Shown here: piece after piece, positions 1 through 10,654 of the stretch
Numbering within the stretch: position 1 is the first letter of the stretch
How the letters are laid out: each line of letters opens with the position of its first letter
Origin: Meghimatium bilineatum
Taxonomy: Eukaryota > Mollusca > Gastropoda > Stylommatophora > Philomycidae
Length of the DNA: 64,000 bases
Reading direction: 5' to 3'
Assembly (NCBI GenBank): GCA_034231615.1
Contig: CM067312.1
Span: forward strand, 9,088,696 to 9,152,695
Position numbers and translations under genes: made by a program
The notes under the pieces: generated by a model
Database searches by the model: none
What the model was told of the DNA's origin: nothing
The model's input: the letters and a program-made list of their open reading frames with translations, nothing else

Positions 1-82
1 TTGTGCTTAACTAAATGAGATGTCACAGGCTATAGGTGTGATCTTTAGAGAAAATGTACAATGAAGTAAATTTGGATTCATT

Positions 83-545
83 TGAAGAAGTGGGTGTAAG
101 ATTGTCTACTGTGTCACAAAATAACAGTTCTGAAATATAGCTCATTTGTTTAAAGAAGTGGGTGTAAGATTGTCTGTTGTGTCACGAAATAACAGTTCTG
201 AAATATAGCTCATTTGTTTGAGGCAGTGGGTGTAAGATTGTCTACTGTGTCACGAAATAACAGTTCTGAAATACAGCTCATTTGTTTGAAGCAGTGGGTG
301 TAAGATTGTCTACTGTGTCACGAAATAACAGTTCTGAAATATAGCTCATTTGTTTGAAGCAGTGGGTGTAAGATTGTATACTGTGTCACGAAATAACAGT
401 TCTGAAATATAGCTCATTTGTTTGAAGCAGTGGGTGTAAGATTGTATACTGTGTCACGAAATAACAGTTTTTAAATATAGCTCATTTGTTTGAAGCAGTG
501 GGTGTAAGATTGTCTATTTTGTCTCGAAATTACAAATCTGAAAAA
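83..545. repeat. 68-bp minisatellite, about 7 copies
   Basis: AGTGGGTGTAAGATTGTCTA recurs every 68 bp from about 90 to 499. Confidence 0.9.
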
Positions 546-1107
546 TAGCTTATTCGGATTTTACTTGGAAGAGTAATTTATACCAATTTTGACTTTATTA
601 TGCAGAACATACCTGGATAATAGGGCCAATTTGGACTTTATTATAGAACAAATTTGGAACAGATATGGTTCAAATTATATTTTAAATTTTCTATATGTCC
701 ACAATGCTTTATTAGTAATGTTATTAATGTACTCATGCTACATCCAAAGCAACCTTGATCTGTGTATGTTATTTTTGTTTATATGTAAGCCAATTGTTCT
801 GTGTAGTACTGAGGCCTAATGATACATGCTAGTGTTAAATGTTTGTGGTTCTCAAGGAATTTACATACTTGTGCAGTGTGTATATTGTTGTTGTCTGTGT
901 CTTGATTGACCGGCCAATTTTCATAGTAACTTGAGAATATACTCACTGGAAACTTTGACTAAATCCTCATCTTTATTAGAGGTGTGGTCGAATTAAGAAA
1001 ACGCGTTGACTCAAGGTGCGAGACGAATTGACATTACAATTCTTTCTCCGATAGATTGGTAAGCTTTGTAAATCATTTTAGGAAGCTATCCATATGCACA
1101 GCACTTA
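546..1107. other. No gene seen
   Basis: AT-rich intergenic or torsin 5' intron sequence. One short ORF (589-819) has no coding character. Confidence 0.5.
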
Positions 1108-1290
1108 CTACTAAGGAACAGTAACTCAGTATGCTACTAAGGAACAGTAACTCAGTATACAGTATACTACTAAGGAACAGTAACTCAGTATACTACTAAG
1201 GAACAGTAACTCAGTATACTACTAAGGAACAGTAACTCATTATGCTACTAAGGAACAGTAACTCGGTATGTTACTAAGGAACAGAACCTC
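1108..1290. repeat. 26-bp minisatellite, about 7 copies
   Basis: CTACTAAGGAACAGTAACTC recurs every 26 bp, with one 33-bp unit. Confidence 0.9.
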
Positions 1291-1354
1291 ATGAAAGATA
1301 ACTGTAAAGATGAATGCTGGAGGGATTTTCACTGGAAGAAAAGCCTCGCTATAT

Positions 1355-1765
1355 AGTCTTATCATCTACTAGAAGTATACTGTAAGGTAGGTCATATCAT
1401 CTACTAGAAGTATACTGTTGCACAGTGATAGGTCATATCATCTACTAGAAGTATACTGTAGTACAGTGATAGGTCATATCATCTACTAGAAGTATACTGT
1501 AAGGTAGGTCATATCATCTACTAGAAGTATACTGTAGTACAGTGATAGGTCATATCATCTACTAGAAGTATACTGTAAGGTAGGTCATATCATCTACTAG
1601 AAGTATACTGTAAGGTAGGTCATATCATCTACTAGAAGTATACTGTAGCAAAGTGATAGGTCATATCATCTACTAGAAGTATACTGTAGCACAGTGATAG
1701 GTCATATCATCTACTAGAAGTATACTGTAAGGTAGGTCATATCATCTACTAGAAGTATACTGCAA
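1355..1765. repeat. 31/43-bp two-form minisatellite
   Basis: CATCTACTAGAAGTATACTG is followed either by TAAGGTAGGTCATAT (short form) or TAGTACAGTGATAGGTCATA (long form), about 11 units in mixed order. It ends about 210 nt before the torsin exon at 1978. Confidence 0.9.
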
Positions 1766-1977
1766 TATGATGGTAGGTCTGGTTAGGTCTCTGTTAACAA
1801 CTACAGACCTTCCTCATGCAGAAGTGTGTAATTAAAACTTTCAATCACTATCTGTATTTCAGTGTAATTGAATGTGTCATTTCTTTGTAGTAAATAATTT
1901 AAAATAATGTTTTATTTCAGAGACATATTACTTTTTAATCACAACATTGTATATATACAAACACTGTACTATTTCAG

Positions 1978-2243
1978 GTTTTGAGAGTGACATGAAGTCA
2001 GATCTGTTTGGTCAGCACCTAGCCAACTCTGTGATTTTTCAGCATATTAATAATCATGTGACAACTGTTAATCCTCCCAGAGCATTGGTTTTGTCATTTC
2101 ATGGTCCAACAGGAGTAGGAAAGACCCTTGTTAGTAATATCATAGCAAAAAACTTGTACAAAGATGGTCAGAGGAGCCCCTTTGTGCACCTAATTTCTGC
2201 CATGAGAGATTTTCCACATCATAGAATGCTCTCACTATACCAG
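1978..2243 (+). CDS. TOR1: Torsin-family AAA+ ATPase, internal exon with Walker A
   Basis: First recognisable exon of a torsin, an ER-lumen/nuclear-envelope AAA+ ATPase that needs partner activators (LAP1/LULL1 in vertebrates). It opens after the acceptor TTTCAG (AG at 1976-1977) and closes at CAG|GTAAGG (donor GT 2244-2245). It enters in phase 1 (one base from the previous exon) and leaves in phase 0. The translation contains LFGQHLA near the start, as in torsins, then Walker A as FHGPTGVGKT, then VSNIIAKNLY and the VHL...DFPH segment. The last residue of Walker A is Thr, where torsin-1A has Asn. The 5' exon carrying the signal peptide and hydrophobic N-terminus is not visible in 1-1977 and is presumably upstream. 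The 266-nt exon joins in frame to the exon at 4775. Family assignment is firm; orthology to a particular vertebrate torsin is not resolved, so the symbol means torsin-1-like. Confidence 0.93.
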
Positions 2244-2297
2244 GTAAGGCATTTTAACAACAAGATTCATTAAGTATGAGCTCTTGAAAGTTTGAAA

Positions 2298-2470
2298 TAA
2301 CACTCCTTGCCGAAGACGAATGTGTTGGGCCAATGGCGCAAATACAACGGCGACACAACAAATTTCCATTCTCTGGACTACATCCTGCTGGAAATCTAGT
2401 AGGACCATGGTCCTGCTGTAAGGGAGATCCAGCGGGAGTTTGAGAATGAATGCTGAAGAAGAAGAAATAA
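2298..2470 (+). mobile_element. SINE family A copy in torsin intron
   Basis: About 170 bp starting GAAGACGAATGTGTTGGGCC and ending GAATGCTGAAGAAGAAGAA. It has a conserved centre (ACATCCTGCTGGAAATCTAG then GACCATGGTCC, a small palindrome). Seven copies are recognised in the window. Confidence 0.8.
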
Positions 2471-2529
2471 CACTCTAGAGAAAGCTCACCATTGTACAAA
2501 AGGATCTATCTATACGCTGTGGCCCTTTT

Positions 2530-3900
2530 TTGCTTTGCGGTATCAGGGGTAGAAGAGTTCTCTGGAGATGGCCTTCTTGTGTACTGTGTAAACTTGTTCC
2601 TGTGGCTTCTTTGATTTCTGTGATTCATCTTTTACATGGTCTGCCTCTGACTTTATAGCCGTGATGTCTATGTGTCATGGCCATTTGTGGCATGCTGTCT
2701 ATTGGTAGTCTGGAAGTGTGTGAAAACAACTTGATCTGTTGTCTTTTGATGTGTTCCAATACTGGTATTATTTTTTTAATTATTTCTGATGTTATCGTTT
2801 CTAATTCTATCTCTTAATGACACTGAGTATTCATTGTAGACATGTCATTTCTGTTGTCACTATTTTTCTTTTTTGTTGAGCTGTCATTGTCCAGATTTGG
2901 CACTGGTAGCACAGTGTTGGGATAATTATAGTCTTGTATAATGCAACTTTAGTGTCTATGTTTACATTTTTGTTCTTAAAGATACATGTCATCTGTCCTG
3001 GTAGGATCTGGTATGTTTTGTTGCATCTATTTTGTATCTGTTTACTGTTTTCCCCATCGCTTGATATAATGCTTTCTAAGTAATTGAACTCCTTTACCTG
3101 TTTAAGGTATTGCTTATCGATGGAGATAGTGATATTTCTTTCTTTCTTTGCTATTGCAATTATTTCGGTCTTTTCAATATTAATCTTCATGTTGAATTTT
3201 TAACATATTGTGTGAAGTCTGTTCATATGTTCTTACAATTTTTCTTCTGATGTCACTATTAGTACTTGGTCGTCTGCAAAGAGTAGTTATTTCATTTTGT
3301 AGTTCATGTTATGTTCTTCATTGGTACTTGTTAGTTTACAGATGTGGTCGATATATGTTATAAAAAAATAGGGAGGATAGGACACACCCCTGGTGAACTC
3401 CTGATTGGATTTGGAACTTATTGACACTCCTGTATGATAAATTCTGTGTTTGTGTTATCAGAGCCTGATGCTTTATTTATTGGTGCTGTGTTTATTTCAT
3501 TTTCTATTTCCGATAGTATATTTTGGTTCTAGGTTTGCTGTTGTAGTTTTTATTTTTGTGTCTGTTTCTCTTTGAAATATTGTTGCCATCTTTCCATTAT
3601 TTGCTTCACTTCTTTGAGTGCATTACCATTTTCATCAGTTATTATTTCTGTTGGTTCATATGTATCTTCTTTGTTTCTCATGTTCTTAATTTTCTTCTAG
3701 AACCTCTTTTGTGCATTTTTTATAATCTGCGTTGAGCATGTCTCCATATTATTTTCATTAGTTGATTTTGGCAGTTTTAATAATTTTCTTGGCATTTGTT
3801 AATTTGCTGTCTTGTATTCTATGTAATCTACTTGGTTTTTACTTTTGACACATTTCTTATATTTCTGTTTCTTTTCTCTTTTCACTTTTTCATTCCACCA
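2530..3900 (-). mobile_element. Decayed LINE reverse transcriptase fragment
   Basis: Read on the - strand with several frameshifts. Pieces include RWQQYFKE (RT N-terminal region), a degenerate form of the GVxQGC/LSP box, YIDHICKLTS, the active-site stretch LFADDQVLI, and an open stretch MKINIEKTEIIAIA...FNYLESIISSDG (2831-3190) from the RT C-terminal region. The family lacks RNase H here and differs from the intact LINE. Confidence 0.8.
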
Positions 3901-4047
3901 TGCTGTTATTTTTTGTTTCTTTACACTGTTTTTCTTGCCTCATGATTCTCCCGCTGCTTGTGTACCCTTCATTTTCTATGAGCAATGTATTTCGTAGCTG
4001 TCGATTTGCTAGATCTGTAGAATAGGATAGAAGATATTTATTGGTTG

Positions 4048-4325
4048 CGCCCGTGTGTTGACTGGGCCCGAAAGGGGTGCAAAGAATAGCAACACTGTTT
4101 ACCTTCCATGCATGTCGTAAGAGACGTCTAAGGAGGTTATGGGATGGAGTTGGCTGTCCCATCCCATATAAGGTCAGTGACCCAAAGCTATGCTGAAGTC
4201 GGATGTGCCAGGCTGAAAGATGTAGATATCGCAGCACTGCTGTAAACCATGACACAACGCATCCCGTTCTCCGGGCTACATCCTGCTAATCTGCAGGAGT
4301 TTGAGAACGAACGCAGAAGAAGATT
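4048..4325 (+). mobile_element. SINE family B copy in torsin intron
   Basis: About 275 bp from GGGCCCGAAAGGGGTGCAAA through GTCGTAAGAGACGTCTAAGG and CATCCCATATAAGGTCAGTG to GAACGAACGCAGAAGAAG. Its last 120 bp align with family A. Confidence 0.85.
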
Positions 4326-4774
4326 TATTGTTTGTAATTCTTGGAGATTAAAATAAATAAACTAGCTAATAACATTATTTACATTATTTTTTGTTACACC
4401 GTAACTCCTTTATCTGAAAGTTTTGTCCTATCCTGTCCTGTTGTAATAGATTTATAAGTCAAAATAAAAAGTTAAGTTTTATCAGATTACTGGTGCAAGT
4501 GATGGGACTTATGGAGAGAAAGGGTTAATGACTAATAATTGGATAAGTTATTGTTGTAAAATAGATGATTGCTCTTGATAGAACCTGACGTGCTGGGCTG
4601 AAGAGAAAATATATTAGCTTTGCCACATCATTCTGCATTCAAGATTCTTTTGGTCTTGCTTGATCGTCAGATTAATTGTCAGACCAAATGAATCTTCAAT
4701 ACAGAAGATATCCTATGTACCTCACACAATAATTTTGAGAACCACTGAAATAGATATTTATTTTGTGTTCACAG

Positions 4775-4950
4775 AATCAGCTGAAGACATGGATAACAGG
4801 AAATGTGACACAATGTGAGATGTCCATGTTTATATTTGAAGAGGTTGACAAACTTCCTGCAGGCTTCTTGGACATTTTAGTGCCATTTATAGACTACAGA
4901 AAGGACATTAACGGAATTAACTACCACAAGTCAATCTTTATACTTTTGAG
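4775..4950 (+). CDS. TOR1: Torsin-family AAA+ ATPase, exon with Walker B
   Basis: Second visible torsin exon, bounded by acceptor TTCACAG (AG 4773-4774) and donor GAG|GTAAGG (GT 4951-4952). It enters in phase 0 and leaves with two bases of a codon. The translation runs NQLKTWITGNV, then the Walker B stretch MFIFEEVDKLPAGFLDIL, then PFIDY and the hydrophobic SIFILL strand that leads into sensor 1. Torsins normally have FIFDE here; this gene has FIFEE, so the first acidic residue is Glu instead of Asp. Joining to the upstream exon gives ...SLYQ-NQLKTW, matching the family without a gap. A decayed copy of 73 nt of this exon lies 174 nt downstream in the intron (4998-5070). Confidence 0.93.
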
Positions 4951-4997
4951 GTAAGGTGCTATATTTTTTAATATCTTGAAACTTAACTTGATAACCC

Positions 4998-5070
4998 CCA
5001 TGTTTATATTGTAGAAGTTGACAAACTTTCTGCATGCTCCTTAGACAATGTAGTGCTATTTATAGACTAG
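4998..5070 (+). pseudogene. Decayed partial duplicate of torsin Walker B exon
   Basis: A 73-nt segment beginning CCATGTTTATATT and ending TTTATAGACTA aligns with exon positions 4824-4896 from end to end. It has a one-base deletion and several substitutions. The deletion shifts the frame and brings in stops, and no donor or acceptor flanks it. It is therefore a dead intronic copy and not an alternative exon. The copy begins 48 nt after the genuine donor, so it probably arose by a local tandem duplication. Confidence 0.85.
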
Positions 5071-5107
5071 AAATTGTCTTCTGTGATTATGGGAGACTAT
5101 ATAAATA

Positions 5108-5465
5108 ATATTCCGGGACATTAGCACATACCTGTCTCATATTCCGGGACATTAGCACATACCTGTCTCATATTCCGGGACATTAGCACATACATGTCTC
5201 ATATTCCGGGACATTAGCACATACCTGTCTCATATTCCGGGACATTAGCACATACCTGTCTCATATTTGGGGACATTAGCACATACATGTCTCATATTCG
5301 GGGACATTAGCACATACCTGTCTCATATTCCGGGACATTAGCACATACCTGTCTCATATTCCGGGACATTAGCACATACCTGGACATTAGCACATACCTG
5401 TCTCATATTCGGGGACATTAGCACATACCTGTCTCATATTCGGGGACATTAGCACATGCCTGTCA
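5108..5465. repeat. 31-bp minisatellite in torsin intron
   Basis: ATTCCGGGACATTAGCACAT repeated about 11 times with C/G variants (TTCGGGG). Confidence 0.9.
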
Positions 5466-5589
5466 CTGTTCAGAAGGATTATTCTGTATTTCTGTGCAAA
5501 ATACATATAAAAATCGGTATTTAAATCCCAAATGCTGTATAATTAGTACTTCTCTGTCAGTCTGTTGCTGAAGTCTGAAAGGGTAAAAT

Positions 5590-5875
5590 CAGGGTCGCCA
5601 TTGTGTTGCCAGGGCCCGAAATGGGAGCAAAGAATAGTAACACTGTTTACCTTTCATGCATGTCGTAAGAGGCGACTAAGGAGGTTATGGAATGGAGCAG
5701 GCTATCCCATCCCATATAGGGTCAGTGACCCAAAGCTATGCTGAAGTCGGGTATGTCAGGCCGAAAGGCACAGATATCGCAGCAAAGCTGTAAACCATGA
5801 CACAACGCATTCCGTTCTCCGGACTACGTCTTGCTAATCTGCAGGAGTTTGAGAACAAATGCAGAAGAAAATCAG
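5590..5875 (+). mobile_element. SINE family B copy in torsin intron
   Basis: GGGCCCGAAATGGGAGCAAA through CTGCAGGAGTTTGAGAACAA and GCAGAAGAAAA. Confidence 0.85.
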
Positions 5876-6304
5876 GGTAAAAAAAGACAGGATAAATCTT
5901 GGAATTTTGGTTGTAATTGTGCTCTGACAGTTTGGTTATTATTTATGCTGCTCAAGATAGAAAAATGCATGATAAGCAAGGAGTAGATCACTCTTATCAA
6001 GAACACACACGGCATTTCATGGATCTACTGTCCAGGTCATGCGGGAATCAGAGACAACAGAAGAGATGAATCATTAACAGGTATTGCTCTAGTGGCTGAG
6101 TTAGGACAGTTTTGGATGCACAACAGATGATGCAGAAAGATGCTGAATGAGAGAATGTCTACGTACAGAGAACATTAGAAATGACCAAATCATGTATCAT
6201 CTTAAAAATTTCTAGGATCCAGCACAAAAAAAAAGAAATTTGGCTTTACAGGGGGATAACCATTAAAATTGTGAACACAACAATATATGAGCCAAAATCA
6301 TTCA

Positions 6305-6480
6305 ATCAAGTGCCATAGGCGATCATGCTACTCCACAACTCTCTGCCACTTCTGTTGTTAATAAGTTCAGTTTGTGGCTTCTTTTTGTGCCACAGTGATA
6401 GCCCATCCAGAAATTTCTCTCTTTGTCTTCCTCTGTCTCTTCTCCCCTTAATCTTTCTGGTGGTTACTAGATTCAAAATG
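6305..6480 (-). mobile_element. LINE 3'-end remnant
   Basis: The - strand reads KIKGRRDRGRQREK and RELWSSMIAYGT, the C-terminal RGRQRE and WR motifs shared with copies at 11.9, 41.8 and 47.1 kb. Confidence 0.7.
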
Positions 6481-6544
6481 GTTTGTCATAAAAAAAAACC
6501 ACACTGTGTAATATAAGGTTTTTAATATATTATAAATACCTATG

Positions 6545-6745
6545 TGTTGCATGGCTGAGAGATTAGAGCGTTGGTCTAACACCTGTGAGGTTCAGGGTTT
6601 GACTCCCAGTAAGGACTGGGTTTCTTCCTATATATAAAAAACTCAACCTGTACATGACCAGCAAGGGCATGCTACCTTTATAACACAAGCCACTTGCAAA
6701 CTCCCTAATGGGAAAAAAATGCAGTATTAACAGTTTTTATATTTA
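6545..6745 (+). mobile_element. tRNA-headed SINE (type C)
   Basis: The head GGCTGAGAGATTAGAGCGTT and GGGTTTGACTCCC are A-box-like and B-box-like. The body AACCTGTACATGACCAGCAA is shared with 33705-33925. The tail AATGCAGTATTAACAGTTTT runs into the array at 6735. Confidence 0.7.
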
Positions 6746-7360
6746 TTTTTAATGCATATCTGAACAGTTTTTATAGTTTTTTTAATGCATATCTGAACAG
6801 GTTTTATAGTTTTTTAATGCATATCTGAACAGGTTTTTTATGCATATCTGAACAGTTTTTATATTTTTTTTAAAATGCATATCTGAACAGTTTTTATAGT
6901 TTTTTTAATGCATATCTGAACAGGTTTTTATAGTTTTTTTAAAATGCATATCTGAATAGTTTTTATAATGCATATCTGAACAGTTTTTAATGCATATCTG
7001 AACAGTTTTTATAGTTTCTTTAATGCATATCTGAATAGTTTTTAGTTTTTTTAATGCATATCTAAACAGTTTTTTATGCATATCTGAACAGTTTTTATAG
7101 TTTTTTTAATGCATATCTGAACTGTATTTATAAAAAATTTTAATGCATATCTGAACAGATTTTTTATGCATATCTGAACAGTTTTATAGTTTTTTTTAAT
7201 GCATATCTGAACAGTTTTTTATGCATATCTGAACAGTTTTTTTAATGCATATCTGAACAGTTTTTATAGTTTTTTTAATGCATATCTGAACAGTTTTTTC
7301 AATGCATTCTTGAACAGTTTTTTATGCATTCCTGAACAGTTTTTTTAATGCATATCTGAA
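6735..7360. repeat. Irregular 22-37-bp array seeded by a SINE tail
   Basis: AATGCATATCTGAACAGTTT recurs about 22 times with variable T/A-rich spacers. The preceding SINE ends AATGCAGTATTAACAGTTTT. Confidence 0.85.
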
Positions 7361-7474
7361 CCTAATATACTTGAAATATTAAATAAATAAATTTTTACCA
7401 TGGAAAATCTTAAATTGTGTAATAGAGGGTATACAAATTTCATTCTATCATTGATGATTTATTAGTTAAAAGGT

Positions 7475-7770
7475 GGAGAGCACTGTAGCTTAGTTGTTAG
7501 TGAACTTGCTTACTGTCACCGGGTTACAGCGTGCCAGTTTGAAACCACTTCTGGACACACAAAAATCAGGATTCTAATTTCTTCCCTGGCACGACCGTTC
7601 CTCCAGTCGACCCAGCTGAAAATGGGTACCTGACGTATGAGTTGGGAAAAGTAAACACATCAAGGAAAGGAACTGGCCACCCCACCTAATAGTTGCTGCG
7701 GCTTAGTACACGAAGAGCTATCTTCATCGCGGCCGCAGTTTGCTGCCATGGACATACCTTTACCTTTAGT
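7475..7770 (+). mobile_element. tRNA-headed SINE with central domain (type D)
   Basis: Head: TGTAGCTTAGTTGTTAGTG (A-box-like) and CAGTTTGAAACC (B-box-like). Central block: CAGTCGACCCAGCTGAAAAT followed by GGGTACCTGACG. The 3' end is CCTTTACCTTTA. Confidence 0.7.
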
Positions 7771-7789
7771 TAGAAGGTATAAAAAATAT

Positions 7790-8155
7790 GATCCTATTAT
7801 ATCATATTTCTTCCTATTATTTATATAGTATTATTTGATTTTGTTTTGATCATATTTCTTCCTATTATTGATATAGTATTATTTGATTTTGTTTTGATCA
7901 TATTTCTTCCTATTATTGATATAGTATTATTTGATTTTGTTTTGATCATATTTCTTCCTATTATTGATATAGTATTATTTGATTTTGTTTTGATCATATT
8001 TCTTCCTATTATTGATATAGCATTATTTGATTTTTGTTTTGATCATATTTCTTCCTATTATTGATATAGTATTATTTGATTTTGTTTTGATCATATTTCT
8101 TCCTATTATTGATATAGTATTATTTGATTTTGTTTTGATCATATTTCTTCCTCAT
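7790..8155. repeat. 48-bp minisatellite ending at torsin splice acceptor
   Basis: ATTTGATTTTGTTTTGATCA with TATTTCTTCCTATTATTGAT, about 7.5 units. The last partial unit ends ATTTCTTCCTC, 18-20 nt before the acceptor AG at 8172. Confidence 0.92.
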
Positions 8156-8173
8156 GAAAAAAATCAAATCTAG

Positions 8174-8301
8174 CAACACAGGCAGTTCTGATATTATTAA
8201 AGTCACATTAGATCACTATGAGATGGGGAAGACCAGAGAGACGCTACAGTTGGCAGAGTTACGAAAGACAATAATACAAGCTATACATGAAGACAAAGAT
8301 T
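8174..8301 (+). CDS. TOR1: Torsin-family AAA+ ATPase, exon with sensor-1 Asn
   Basis: Third visible torsin exon. The acceptor is AAATCTAG (AG 8172-8173) and the donor is GATT|GTAAGT (GT 8302-8303). AG from the previous exon plus C restores a Ser codon, giving ...FILL-SNTGSSDII, which supplies the sensor-1 Asn (torsin-1A has FLSNAG). The rest (TLDHYEMGKTRETLQLAELRK...) matches the helical segment after sensor 1. The exon leaves one base for the next codon. Its polypyrimidine tract TTTCTTCCT is the last, truncated unit of a 48-bp tandem array that ends about 20 nt before the AG. Confidence 0.9.
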
Positions 8302-8375
8302 GTAAGTTATATATGTCATGTATCATGTACAGTGGGAGTCTCACTAGAGCTTTCTTTCATGCACAGAAACTCTAA

Positions 8376-9729
8376 GAAATTTGTCATGCTTTAAGATGAT
8401 GTTTTGCTTTTTGTCGTATTCAATAGCTTATTCGCTTATTTGTCTGAGGGTAAATAATAATCAACAAAAGGTAATACTGCTGTAAAACTGTATGAAAATA
8501 GTATTTATGTGGGATACAGGTAATGAAGTCTTACTGAACGACGACTAACACACTATCACTGTTGGATGCTCATGTGAAAGATTACACACAACAAAATACA
8601 GGACATATAAATAACAATACACGGGACATAATCAACATTTTGACAAAAATGCCTTTATCAAGATAAGTACACTACATCAAAAGACGATGAGTAGAAATGA
8701 CAATGACACACAAACATGTCCTAGCAAAATGTCGATACGAGATGCAGGAAGGAAAGGTACAGGAAATATATAAAAATGTAAGTATTTGAGGAAATTAAAC
8801 TACCAAAAAAAAAGGCATATTTGACGGAACAAAATTAATAAAGATATAGAACACATCAACTGATAATTAAATGAAAGAGTGGTGGAATTGAATAAATGGC
8901 TTAACGCTTTCCTGACAAGCAATCCAGAGCATACTTATCCGCCATTACTGAGGGTGCGCGCAAAATTGTATATATTGACACCGCCGCCTTTAAAAGTTTG
9001 TATAAAGTCGATCCAGTGCGAGATAACCGTGAAACGTTCTATGTATTGTAATGACTGTTTGCACTTTCTGAATGAATTTGAAAGCTCTAGAGTTATTTCA
9101 AGTGCAAAATGCTACTTATCGTAATGCTAGACCTAGATTTACATTAATTTCTATATATCATACAATATTACCTTCAATATCTCCGATATTTCTTGATAAA
9201 ATCTCATCTATGATGTCTATATCTGTATTCCAGATGTGCCAACATTTTTACCCAACATAATTTCCCCAAAAATGCCATTTTTAGTAATATTATTGCAATG
9301 GGTATTACCATTTTAATGATCTATCATAGCGTTTTCGACGCTTGTTGAAATTTGTCACCAAGGACCTATATAGAGAATTTGACTATTGTCAAAATTGGTC
9401 ACCAAAGTGTTACGGGTACCAAACTAAGAAATAAAGCGATTTTCAAGAGCATACCTAGATCTATCATATGTGGTGCAGGATCTAATGGCAGTCACCTGAA
9501 TATCAAGAACACCGCAGTGGTCATTGCCATTGAAGTGTGGCACCAATAGTTTTTCTGTGCTTGATGGCATGAAGATGGTTACAGAGGAGGAGGCTCAATC
9601 TTCAGCCAGTTTCAACGATATGCTATGTGCCACAGTGTTTACATATGATCACATTAGCTAACGTATTCTGCTACTGTAAACGGGGTCTGAGCATGCGTTC
9701 AATAGTTGATGAATTCTTTTACTGTATAT
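8376..9729. other. Torsin intron, unassigned sequence
   Basis: No array or known element recognised. 8880-9120 and 9440-9620 are less AT-rich and may hold an old transposon, but no domain could be read. Confidence 0.45.
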
Positions 9730-9955
9730 TAATTTTCCTTTTGCGCTGAAGTTAGCGATATGGCAGAGGTCAGATCTCTCCAATTCTGTCTGTTCAAAGC
9801 TATTCTGTGCAGTTCTTGGATAGTATGGATATTGATTGTTTTACTTTCTCTAAGTATTGTTTTTCTGAGTGTTTCTTTTGGTCTACCCCGGGCTCTTTTG
9901 CCTGTAGGTATCCATTCAAGAGATTGGTGATGTATTCTGTTGATGTTACTGCATA
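9730..9955 (-). mobile_element. LINE C-terminal remnant
   Basis: The - strand encodes LEWIPTGKRARGRPKETLRKTI followed by NRQNWRDL, a typical LINE ORF2 end. A 30-bp array begins exactly at its upstream side. Confidence 0.7.
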
Positions 9956-9957
9956 TG

Positions 9958-10075
9958 GGACAGTTCAAATGATGGTTCAGTAAACAAGGACAGTTCAAAT
10001 GATGGTTCAGTAAATGGGGACAGTTCAAATGATGGTTCAGTAAACAAGGACAGTTCAAATGATAGTTCAGAAGAA
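9958..10075. repeat. 30-bp array, 4 copies
   Basis: CAGTTCAAATGATGGTTCAG every 30 bp. Confidence 0.85.
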
Positions 10076-10129
10076 ACTATCAGAAGATGTGTTCCACAAT
10101 TTAGTGATATATTTCTGTCAATCTCCCTC

Positions 10130-10480
10130 ATTCTGGGATCATATCCACCAGAAGCACATCATACACTTCTGGGTCAACTATCTCATCATTCTTCTTATCA
10201 GATTTGTTGACCCATCTGCAGTGATGGCACATTTAGCATTCTTCGCCACATAGCAGCCTGCCACAAAAGAACAAAGGCGCAATGTCTGCATCTCTTCACC
10301 ATTCATGGGGATCAATTGATAGAAGACAAAAGTAAGAAATTGAGACAAGATATGAAAATGATGAATTTTTTTTCAGGTGACTTGTTGTCAACCTATTCCC
10401 CCAACATTTCTCAGTTGACTCCTAAGTCATGCTTAAAAATAAGACAGTGACCCTATTCTTTGCAACCTGAATTTAAAGTC
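10130..10480 (+). repeat. Dispersed repeat shared with 29065-29540
   Basis: Second copy of the repeat described at 29.1-29.5 kb, lacking the head. It lies in the last torsin intron. Confidence 0.55.
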
Positions 10481-10494
10481 CAGACTTCAGTTGC

Positions 10495-10635
10495 CACATG
10501 GGCTGCCACTGGTAATACAGCGACACAACATATTTCCATTCTCTACAAAATATCCTGCTGGAAATCTAGTAGATCCATAGTTCTGCTACAAGAGAGATCC
10601 TGCATGAATTTGAGAAAGAATGCAGAAAAAAAAAC
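10495..10635 (+). mobile_element. SINE family A copy, degraded, in torsin intron
   Basis: CGACACAACATATTTCCATT, then ATATCCTGCTGGAAATCTAG and an A-rich end. It diverges clearly from the other copies. Confidence 0.65.
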
Positions 10636-10654
10636 ACTATGTATTACATTAAGA

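Noticed and set aside
589-819. Torsin first exon
   Set aside because: The 76-codon ORF lacks a signal-peptide-like start joined to a donor and shows no torsin similarity.
4998-5070. Alternative torsin exon
   Set aside because: Frameshift, stops and no splice sites; called a decayed duplicate.
6548-6620. tRNA gene
   Set aside because: A- and B-box-like words but no acceptor or anticodon stem pairing; it is a SINE head. The heads at 7475, 33705 and 25835-26070 were treated likewise.
8880-9620. Old DNA transposon in the torsin intron
   Set aside because: The composition hinted at former coding sequence, but no motif could be read in any frame.
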